From Planctomycetota bacterium (GTDB taxonomy: Bacteria > Planctomycetota > UBA8742 > UBA2392): a stretch of 64,000 nt of DNA. Of this stretch, positions 58,299 through 64,000 are shown in pieces; the stretch's first letter is position 1, and every line of letters begins with the position of its first letter. The notes under the pieces are model-generated. The model worked only from the letters and a program-made list of their open reading frames with translations, had not been told where the DNA came from and ran no database searches. Both the position numbers and the translations under genes were made by a program. The DNA is taken from NCBI GenBank assembly GCA_016722065.1, contig JADKGX010000002.1:434001-498000 (forward strand), written 5' to 3'.

Positions 58299-59326
58299 TG
58301 ACGGCCGCTTGGCGCCTGTGGCTGATCGTGTTGACGCTGCTGGCCGCTTTGGCTGGCTGCGGCGGCGGCAACACCCTGGCCAACACGGTCTCGCGCGACA
58401 CCACGCCCGAAATCAAGGCGATGCGCGAGTTGGCCACGGCCTTGCTGCTTCGAGACGAGCAGCCGGATGCCGAAATCACGACCCAGCATGTGCAGGTCGG
58501 GGTGCGGCTTTCTGGCTTGGGGCCTGACAACCCTCCCTTGAGCCGCAATGAAGCCGAGGCCAAGACGGCGCAACTTCTGGTTCAAGCCCAAGGCGGTGCG
58601 GATTTTGACCAACTGGTGTGGAGGAACTCCTATGACCGGCTGGTACCGGGCCAGCGCCCGGGCATGTTCACCTGGGTCAAGGCAGCGCTGGGTGAAAATC
58701 GCGGCCCCACCGTGTTGCAGCGCGACCAGATGCCGGAATCCTACCAGCGTGCGGCGTGGCGCCTCAAGCCCGGCGAGATCGGCGTGGTCGAACATGACAG
58801 CCGCAACTCCAACGAGGGTTTTTACCTGTTGCGGCGCCTGACGGACGTCGAAGTCAAGGCCGATGACCCCGCCAACCATGGAGCACCAAGCCCGGCCATT
58901 GAGGCCATGCGCCAGACGGCCAGGGCGCTGTTGACCCGCCCCGACGAAAACGCAACGCGCGTCACCGTGCAGCACATTCTGATTGGGCGCTGGATGAGCG
59001 CCCCCAGCGGCAAGGGTGGCATTCTGCGCCCCGATGAAGCGGAAGCTGCCGCGAGCGCCGTGTTTGCCCAGGCGCAGCAACCGGGGGCTGACTTCAGCCA
59101 ACTGGTGCGGGATTTGACCTATGATTCCGCCACCGGCGAGACGCCGGGTGTTTACACTATGGTCGCCAACCGGGCCGACGCCAAGGGCGAACTGGTGCCG
59201 CGCGACGGCATGGTCAAAGGCTTTGGCGACGCGGCCTGGAAGCTGAAGGTCGGCGAAATCGGCGTGGTGCTGTACAGCCGGGGCGACAGCCCCTTTGGCT
59301 ATCACATCATCAAGCGGCTGAAGTAG
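58298..59326 (+). CDS. Lipoprotein with two parvulin-type domains
   Basis: A 342-residue protein. The signal LIVLTLLAALAGC gives a lipobox, followed by two consecutive PpiC-like domains. The first (ITTQHVQVGVRL ... NEGFYLLRRL) is diverged; the second (VTVQHILIGRWM ... MVKGFGDAAWKLKVGEIGVVLYSRGDSPFGYHIIKRLK) matches the soluble parvulin just upstream. The pair probably arose by duplication. A chaperone or prolyl-isomerase role at the cell envelope is inferred. It is coupled to the upstream gene by TAATG and converges with the glycosidase gene. Confidence 0.82.
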   Translation: MTAAWRLWLIVLTLLAALAGCGGGNTLANTVSRDTTPEIKAMRELATALLLRDEQPDAEITTQHVQVGVRLSGLGPDNPPLSRNEAEAKTAQLLVQAQGGADFDQLVWRNSYDRLVPGQRPGMFTWVKAALGENRGPTVLQRDQMPESYQRAAWRLKPGEIGVVEHDSRNSNEGFYLLRRLTDVEVKADDPANHGAPSPAIEAMRQTARALLTRPDENATRVTVQHILIGRWMSAPSGKGGILRPDEAEAAASAVFAQAQQPGADFSQLVRDLTYDSATGETPGVYTMVANRADAKGELVPRDGMVKGFGDAAWKLKVGEIGVVLYSRGDSPFGYHIIKRLK

Positions 59327-59344
59327 CTTGCGGCCCCATACGCC

Positions 59345-60784
59345 TCAAGCCTGCAGGGTGTGAAAGCCCGGGTTCAACTCATGCAGCAGGCTGCTCTCAC
59401 CGCGACGCAGCCGAAGCTTGATTGGAATGTCGCACTGCATTTCCACGCTGCGGCGGCCGCCGCTCATGGGCGTGGCGGAAACCTCAAAGTTCACAATGCC
59501 GGTCTGAAAGGGCAGGCCCTCGACGCGATGCTTTTCGTCCAGGTGCAGGCACAGCTCCAATTCGCCACGGTGGCCATGCGGCCTAATGCCTAACAATACC
59601 GACAGCGTTTCCTGAATGGCGGCGGCCCAGGCCAGGGGCGCCTCGGCCCCGCTGTTGCCGTCTGGAATCGGCGCGGGCATGTCGCGATCGGGGTCGTAGG
59701 CCAGGTACAACTCGCCGGAATCCGCCAGCACTTTGGCCACGCGGCGCAGGTGCGATTCGCACTGCTGCTGGCCCTTGCTGGCACGACCAACAGCAAAGTA
59801 GCACTCCCAGGCCGCCACATTGAACTCGCTGCGCACCACGCCCACGGGCGTGCCGTCGCGCTTGCGGTAATCGCCCTCGCTGGCGGCCACGGTGCTCAAG
59901 GGGTGGGCGCGCTCAAAACGCGTCGGGTCGCCCAGCTTGGCCAGCATGGCATCGGCGCGGTTGCGCGGCGCCACGCCGCCCAAGACGGCAAAGATCCCGG
60001 CCAGGGTGCGCATGGGCAGGGGCGCTCCGTGTTCGTCCAGGTCGTAGTACCAGCCATCGTCCTCATTCCACATCACCAGGTTCATGCGCGCGGCCAGGTC
60101 GCGCAGGTCCCAATCCAGCAGACTGGCCTGGTCGCGGTGGCCAAGAACCCTGGCCATGTCGGCCAACATGCGCCCTGCCATGGCCTGCATGCCGCAGGCG
60201 TCAACCCAGCTGGAACCCAGGGCCAGGCTGGGCACGATGCGGCCACCCAGCATGAAGCGACCCGTGGCGTTCAGGCGATAGGGCCCGGGCGTGCCGGCAA
60301 ACAGACCGTTGCGGCGCTTTTCGTGGGACTGGCGATAGCGGTGGTCAGCCAGCAGAATTTCGTAGGCGTGGGCCAGGCGGCTTTTGTCGCCACGCAGCTT
60401 GAACCATTCCCACTCCGCAAACGCCGCAAGCGGTGCGGCCACGCGGGCGCGGTCTTTGTCGCCTTCCAGGGCTTTGCCACTTGCCAGCTCCAGCGTCGCG
60501 GCCAGGGCGCGTTCAGGTAACAGCGCGGCATAGAACGGGTCCAGCACCGTGTTGCAGCCGGTTTGGGCCCAGCGCAAGGCCACGGTCGCAAAGGCGGCGT
60601 CCCAGGCGTCTACCAGCCCCTGTTGCAGACCCCGCACAGCGGGACTGGCCAAAGCACTTTCGTCGCCGGGCATGACAATCGCGCCGGGCATGGCAGACAC
60701 GGCGTGACGATAGGGCGCCAGCAATGCGTCACGTTCGCCCTCAATGGCAACGACAGGAAAAGTTGGCGGCTGGATTGCTTTCAT
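59345..60784 (-). CDS. Six-hairpin (alpha/alpha)6-barrel glycosidase-like protein, MGH1/trehalase group
   Basis: A 479-residue protein with the helical-barrel pattern of the MGH1/GH63/GH37 clan: ALRWAQTGCNTVLDPFYAA, FAEWEWFKLRGDKSRLAHAYEIL, SSWVDACGMQAMAGRMLADMARV and WNEDDGWYYDLDEHG are typical consecutive helices. EWEWF and the WDLRD/YDLDEH acids are candidate catalytic positions, but I cannot fix the acid/base pair. The substrate is a glucan, trehalose or similar; not assigned. No signal peptide. The ATG at 60784 is used; an upstream TTG is less likely. It is divergent from folE and convergent with the parvulin lipoprotein. Confidence 0.72.
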   Translation of the reverse strand: MKAIQPPTFPVVAIEGERDALLAPYRHAVSAMPGAIVMPGDESALASPAVRGLQQGLVDAWDAAFATVALRWAQTGCNTVLDPFYAALLPERALAATLELASGKALEGDKDRARVAAPLAAFAEWEWFKLRGDKSRLAHAYEILLADHRYRQSHEKRRNGLFAGTPGPYRLNATGRFMLGGRIVPSLALGSSWVDACGMQAMAGRMLADMARVLGHRDQASLLDWDLRDLAARMNLVMWNEDDGWYYDLDEHGAPLPMRTLAGIFAVLGGVAPRNRADAMLAKLGDPTRFERAHPLSTVAASEGDYRKRDGTPVGVVRSEFNVAAWECYFAVGRASKGQQQCESHLRRVAKVLADSGELYLAYDPDRDMPAPIPDGNSGAEAPLAWAAAIQETLSVLLGIRPHGHRGELELCLHLDEKHRVEGLPFQTGIVNFEVSATPMSGGRRSVEMQCDIPIKLRLRRGESSLLHELNPGFHTLQA

Positions 60785-60981
60785 GGGGCTCAAACAACTC
60801 CGGGCTTGCTGTCGTATCTATTGATGGGCCGAGAAAATACAGAAAACTGGACGTATTTGGTCTAGGAAGCCGTTGGGGCGTTGATGAAATCTGCTGATCG
60901 CCCTTCAGGGTAAACTTGGGCGACTTTCGTGACACTCCTGCCCTGTGCCTTGCGCATGGCGGACAAACGTAGAAAGCGATC

Positions 60982-61635
60982 ATGACCGACTTTCCAGACG
61001 ACTCACTGATTGATGACGCGCCAATTTCGGAATCCGATATCGGCGGCGTCGTGGATGTAGGCGCAACGCGGGAAGGCGACAGCCTTGCCCCTTTCGTCAA
61101 TGGCATTCTGCGCGGGCTGGGCGAAGACCCCGAGCGCGAAGGCCTGCGCAAAACCCCCACAAGGGTGTGCCAGTCCCTGAAATGGCTGACCAAGGGTTAC
61201 AAGGAACGCCTGCAGGACATTGTCAACGACGCCATCTTTGACACGACCAACGACGACATCGTGCTGGTCAAGGACATAGACATCTTCAGCCTGTGCGAGC
61301 ACCACCTGCTGCCCTTTCACGGCAAGGCCCACATTGCCTACATTCCTAACGGCAAGGTGATCGGGATCAGCAAGTTGCCGCGCATTGCCGAAATTTATGC
61401 TCGGCGCCTTCAAATTCAGGAACAGTTGACCCACCAGATCGCGATGGCCGTGGAACAAGTGCTGGCACCCAAGGGCGTGGCCGTGATCCTGGAGTGTTCG
61501 CACATGTGCATGATGATGCGTGGCGTGCAGAAGGTTGGCACCACCACCGTCACGCGCACCTTGACGGGGGCGTTCAAAGACGAGCTGCACCTGCGCAGCG
61601 AACTGTTCAAGATGATTCGGGGCGAGACCGTCTAG
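60982..61635 (+). CDS. folE: GTP cyclohydrolase I
   Basis: First enzyme of tetrahydrofolate and biopterin synthesis, converting GTP to 7,8-dihydroneopterin triphosphate. The 217-residue protein has the zinc ligands in FSLCEHHLLPFHGK and ECSHMCMMMRGVQK, the LRKTPTRVCQSL helix, IAYIPNGKVIGISKLPRIAEIYARRLQ and LTHQIAMAV. The N-terminal ~30 residues are acidic and outside the core. It forms a ten-fold homomer in known cases. It is divergent from the glycosidase, and the start is at the only suitable ATG. Downstream lies a small gene of unknown role, 73 bp away. Confidence 0.97.
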   Translation: MTDFPDDSLIDDAPISESDIGGVVDVGATREGDSLAPFVNGILRGLGEDPEREGLRKTPTRVCQSLKWLTKGYKERLQDIVNDAIFDTTNDDIVLVKDIDIFSLCEHHLLPFHGKAHIAYIPNGKVIGISKLPRIAEIYARRLQIQEQLTHQIAMAVEQVLAPKGVAVILECSHMCMMMRGVQKVGTTTVTRTLTGAFKDELHLRSELFKMIRGETV

Positions 61636-61708
61636 CGCCGGCAGGTTGACCTGAAGCATTGACCAGCGTCTGCCCGCATGCCTACACTGCCGCCCAAGGA
61701 GCAACGCC

Positions 61709-61927
61709 GTGGCCGACCTTTCTGACGATTTCGTGTTAACCCGTTTTGCGCACCTGTACGACCAGTATTTCGACCGCTTTGCGATTCGCCGCGACGCCGA
61801 GGGAAACCGCTTTCTGCACTGCGAGTTCAGCCACCCGCGCTTCAAGCGCACGTTTGTGCCCGTGGTGTTTTGCGGCGTGGCTGTGCGCTGCGTTCCTACA
61901 GAGAAGGCGGCTGTCGCCGCGCGCTGA
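61709..61927 (+). CDS. Small uncharacterised protein
   Basis: A 72-residue, basic and aromatic protein of unknown function (FVLTRFAHLYDQYFDRFAIRR, then FLHCEFSHPRFKRTFVPVVFCG). The GTG start has AAGGAG upstream and TACACT 20 bases upstream could be a -10 box, which supports translation. It has two cysteines (HCEF and FCGVAVRC). It ends before a strong terminator. The function cannot be inferred; it could be a small folate- or nucleotide-linked factor by location only. Confidence 0.5.
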   Translation: MADLSDDFVLTRFAHLYDQYFDRFAIRRDAEGNRFLHCEFSHPRFKRTFVPVVFCGVAVRCVPTEKAAVAAR

Positions 61928-61946
61928 ACGATCTGCGATTCTCCCG

Positions 61947-61978
61947 GCGGGCCGCTTTCTTGCGGCCCGCTTTGCTTT
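61947..61978 (+). terminator. Terminator with overlapping -10 box for the next gene
   Basis: GCGGGCCGC (61947-61955) pairs with GCGGCCCGC (61962-61970) and is followed by TTTGCTTT. TACAAT (61978-61983) begins at the end of the T-run, six bases before the ATG of the next gene at 61990, so the terminator and the next promoter overlap. Confidence 0.78.
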
Positions 61979-61989
61979 ACAATCTGCCC

Positions 61990-63132
61990 ATGGCCGCGCG
62001 CTCTGCCAAACCAGCGCCTGAACCAGGGGCCCGCCGTTGGGCGCGGCCCGCCAGTGGCCTGTTTGCCACCACCGTATTGCTGGCGCTGGCCCTTGGCGCG
62101 GGCTACTTGAAGCTGACAGGCCGGCTGGATCCGGTGGTGCAGGGTGCAGCGATATCTTACCGCAACTGGATAGAAGACTTTGTCAACAACCCCAACAACG
62201 AATCGTACCGGGCCGAGGTGCTGGCACGGGTGATTGACGCCTATCGCGACCTGCCGGCCGGCAAAAGCCTGGGGCTGCGAAACGACGCAGGGCAGGTGAT
62301 CGGGCGGTTCCGAATTTCTGTCGCCAACATTTCCCAGCCGCAGGCGGACTCAAACTCGCCCGCCCAGCGCCGAAGATACCGTGTGGCCCTTACCGGAAAC
62401 GGCGAGTTGTGGCACGACACCGGCGGCCGGGTGCGGTTTACGGGTTCCGCCACCGTCGAGTACGACGTCGACTTCAAGGTCGACGACTGGACGGTGTTTG
62501 CCTGGTTCACCTGCGCCGACGTAACCGACGCGCAGTTTGAATGCACGCAGATCGACAACCTGCTGGGGCAACTGATGCCCGGCATTGTGCGACGCGCCGG
62601 TCGTGCAGCCCTGGAGGAATCCCTGCGCCCGGGATTTACGCTGATCTTGAAACCCAACGGCGATGCCTGGCTGACCAAGGGCCATGTCGGGCACGAGTAT
62701 CAGCCCCGCAAAGGCCCGATGCCCGAAACCGACAACGACTTCGAAACGCTGTGGAACGACACCACGCGCCTGGAGCGCGGTTTTCGAGACTATCTTGGCC
62801 CGATCGAACTGCACCGCGGCGACGAACTGCGCGTCACGGCCCAGGCCGTTGCGCTGGACCCGCGCGAAAACTTTGGCGTCGATGTGCTGTGCATTTCCGC
62901 CGCTGACTTTGCGGCCTTTGAGGAGCGCTATCCCAATCAGTTGGACAAACCGCTTACGCTTGCCCCCGTGGAGGGCGGCTACAACGTGCAGCGCCAGAGT
63001 TTTGAGGTCAAGAACCGCCCGGGCACGTACTTCCTGCTGCTTGACTACACCGAGTTCGGGCTTTCGCACGAACACTGGAAGAAGCAAACCAAGCCCGGGC
63101 TGGTGGAGTACTACGTGCGCATCAAGCGCTGA
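61990..63132 (+). CDS. Uncharacterised membrane-anchored protein
   Basis: A 380-residue protein with one N-terminal membrane segment (SGLFATTVLLALALGAGYLKL) and a large extracytoplasmic part. The middle contains beta-rich stretches (RYRVALTGNGELWH, VRFTGSATVEYDVDFKVDDWTVFAWFTC) and the C-terminus reads like a jelly-roll (DELRVTAQAVALDPRENFGVDVLCIS ... GTYFLLLDYTEFG). I do not recognise a family. The ATG at 61990 has no Shine-Dalgarno site and follows a TACAAT box by six bases. It is followed by the guaB promoter. Role unknown. Confidence 0.6.
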   Translation: MAARSAKPAPEPGARRWARPASGLFATTVLLALALGAGYLKLTGRLDPVVQGAAISYRNWIEDFVNNPNNESYRAEVLARVIDAYRDLPAGKSLGLRNDAGQVIGRFRISVANISQPQADSNSPAQRRRYRVALTGNGELWHDTGGRVRFTGSATVEYDVDFKVDDWTVFAWFTCADVTDAQFECTQIDNLLGQLMPGIVRRAGRAALEESLRPGFTLILKPNGDAWLTKGHVGHEYQPRKGPMPETDNDFETLWNDTTRLERGFRDYLGPIELHRGDELRVTAQAVALDPRENFGVDVLCISAADFAAFEERYPNQLDKPLTLAPVEGGYNVQRQSFEVKNRPGTYFLLLDYTEFGLSHEHWKKQTKPGLVEYYVRIKR

Positions 63133-63158
63133 CTGCCCCCGGCCGTATCGCCATTTCC

Positions 63159-63187
63159 TTGACCAACCGGGCATTCGTGCGTATATC
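63159..63187 (+). promoter_or_regulatory. Strong promoter for guaB
   Basis: TTGACC (63159-63164), a perfect 17-bp spacer and TATATC (63182-63187): the clearest vegetative promoter in the window, 156 bases before the guaB start. Confidence 0.72.
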
Positions 63188-63193
63188 TTCCCC

Positions 63194-63346
63194 ATGGAAG
63201 TAGTGGTGAACACGCATTCGCAGCCCTGCCGGAATCTCCGGCGGGGCTGTGTGCGTTTTCAACCAGCAGTTCCTGCTTTGGTGCGCGGCCCGGCCGTGCA
63301 CTTGCGCTTTGCGACTACGACTGCCGAGACCTGGAGCCAGCCATGA
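63194..63346 (+). CDS. Candidate leader frame upstream of guaB (uORF)
   Basis: A 50-codon frame whose ATG is six bases after the -10 box, where transcription should start, so it would be leaderless. It ends in TGA overlapping the guaB ATG (ATGA), so guaB could be translationally coupled to it. The peptide (MEVVVNTHSQPCRNLRRGC onward) is arginine- and cysteine-rich and resembles no known protein. The hairpin at 63221-63249 lies inside it. It may be a regulatory leader or merely chance. Confidence 0.3.
   Translation: MEVVVNTHSQPCRNLRRGCVRFQPAVPALVRGPAVHLRFATTTAETWSQP
63221..63259 (+). promoter_or_regulatory. Terminator-like hairpin in the guaB leader
   Basis: CAGCCCTGCCGG (63221-63232) pairs with CCGGCGGGGCTG (63238-63249), 12 pairs with one G-U, followed by TGTGCGTTTT. 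It lies after the guaB promoter and before the start codon, so it could act as an attenuator. If the promoter is not used, it simply terminates the upstream gene. Confidence 0.55.
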
Positions 63347-64000
63347 CCGCGCCCAACGGATTGACCGCATCCGAGATGTTCAGCAAATCGCCCTACGCCC
63401 TGACCTACAACGACATCATCCTGATGCCGGGATACATCGATTTTGCGCCGACCGAAGTCGACCTGACCACGAAGTTCTCGCGCGAGATCACCCTGCGCCG
63501 GCCGCTGGTTAGCAGCCCGATGGACACCGTGACGGAGCACCGCATGGCGATCGCCCTGGCACTCAGCGGCGGCATGGGCATCATTCACTACAACGGCACG
63601 ATCGAGGAGCAGGTGGCGCAGGTCAAAAAGGTGCGCCGCTTTGAAAACGGCTTCATCCTGGACCCGCTGGTTCTGGGGCCCGACAACACCATTGCCGACA
63701 TTCACCGCATCAAGCAGCAGCACGGTTTTTCGGGCATTCCTGTCACCGAAGACGGCACGCTCAAGGGCAAACTGGTCGGCATTGTCACCAATCGCGACAT
63801 CGACTTTGAGCCCGACCACTCCAGAAAACTCTCTGAGGTCATGACCAAGGACCTGGTGACGGCACAAAAGGGCATCACCCTCAAGCAGGCCAACGAAATC
63901 CTTCGCTCCAGCAAGAAGGGCAAGTTGCCCGTCATTGACAAGCAGGGCCGCCTGGTCGCATTGACCAGCCGCCGTGACCTGCGCAAGAACCGCGACTTTC
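63343..64000 (+). CDS. guaB: IMP dehydrogenase, 5' part (cut by window edge)
   Basis: Oxidises IMP to XMP with NAD, the committing step of guanine nucleotide synthesis. Only the first 219 codons are inside the window. Visible are YALTYNDIILMPGYIDFAP, the barrel strand LRRPLVSSPMDTVTEHRMAIALALSGGMGIIHYNG (in pieces) and the two CBS motifs (GFSGIPVTEDG, KGKLPVIDKQGRL) of the regulatory Bateman domain. The catalytic cysteine loop is beyond the edge. The ATG at 63343 has CTGGAG upstream. The gene follows a strong promoter and a hairpin-containing leader. Confidence 0.95.
   Translation, partial: MTAPNGLTASEMFSKSPYALTYNDIILMPGYIDFAPTEVDLTTKFSREITLRRPLVSSPMDTVTEHRMAIALALSGGMGIIHYNGTIEEQVAQVKKVRRFENGFILDPLVLGPDNTIADIHRIKQQHGFSGIPVTEDGTLKGKLVGIVTNRDIDFEPDHSRKLSEVMTKDLVTAQKGITLKQANEILRSSKKGKLPVIDKQGRLVALTSRRDLRKNRDF

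Overview
The window is a 64 kb, GC-rich (roughly two-thirds G+C by eye), gene-dense bacterial chromosome segment cut at both ends inside genes (fabH at the left, guaB at the right). It looks like a free-living Gram-negative, most likely Planctomycetota or a relative. Evidence for an outer membrane is an ADP-heptose epimerase, a TolC-type lipoprotein, Lgt and several lipobox proteins. The planctomycete leaning rests on a rhomboid with a C-terminal helical tail, a membrane-anchored prenyltransferase-fold protein, a FHA-GAF-HD-GYP protein, a tricorn-like protease and a bacterial deoxyhypusine-synthase homologue. That assignment is inference. No phage, IS element, CRISPR array or resistance island was seen.

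Layout. 1-6.2 kb (minus): recA, alaS, rpmF, plsX and fabH, a DNA repair, translation and fatty-acid run. 6.3-12.6 kb (minus): a membrane phosphatase, hldD, a DHS-like enzyme, a hemerythrin protein, two flavin-fold (PNPOx) proteins and a MazG-type pyrophosphohydrolase. 12.7-25.4 kb: an orphan TPR domain, a giant tricorn-like protease, a thioesterase/acyl-CoA synthetase pair, a zinc-ribbon membrane protein, DUF169, lgt and a LeuA-like synthase. 25.6-30.4 kb (mostly plus): TolC, DedA (minus), a PLP enzyme, tRNA-Leu(UAA) (minus) and a thioredoxin-fold gene interrupted by an in-frame UGA. 30.7-35.1 kb (minus): pheT, a CtpA protease and a degenerate rhomboid. 35.4-45.4 kb: the HD-GYP protein, then rpe, pgk, a histone-H1-like gene and a frameshifted GAPDH, two uncharacterised genes and alanine dehydrogenase. 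45.5-49.4 kb: membrane and uncharacterised genes. 49.7-64 kb: dnaA, a tightly overlapping operon (a triple shikimate-pathway fusion, prepilin peptidase, class IV aminotransferase, lipid kinase), truD, two parvulins, a glycosidase, folE and guaB.

The standout is the redoxin at 29355-30428. Its reading frame is broken only by a UGA that falls exactly on the first cysteine of a CxxC motif (giving U-V-P-C), and a perfect 8-bp hairpin with a GU loop starts 9 nt after it. This is the expected arrangement of a bacterial selenocysteine gene, and standard gene calling would split it in two. Other points of interest are a trifunctional AroD-AroE-AroK protein, a 50-codon upstream frame overlapping guaB and containing a terminator-like hairpin, a terminator a few bases before recA, a DHS homologue that keeps the catalytic lysine, a rhomboid without its catalytic histidine, -10 boxes only 6-9 nt before several start codons, and dispersed palindromes.
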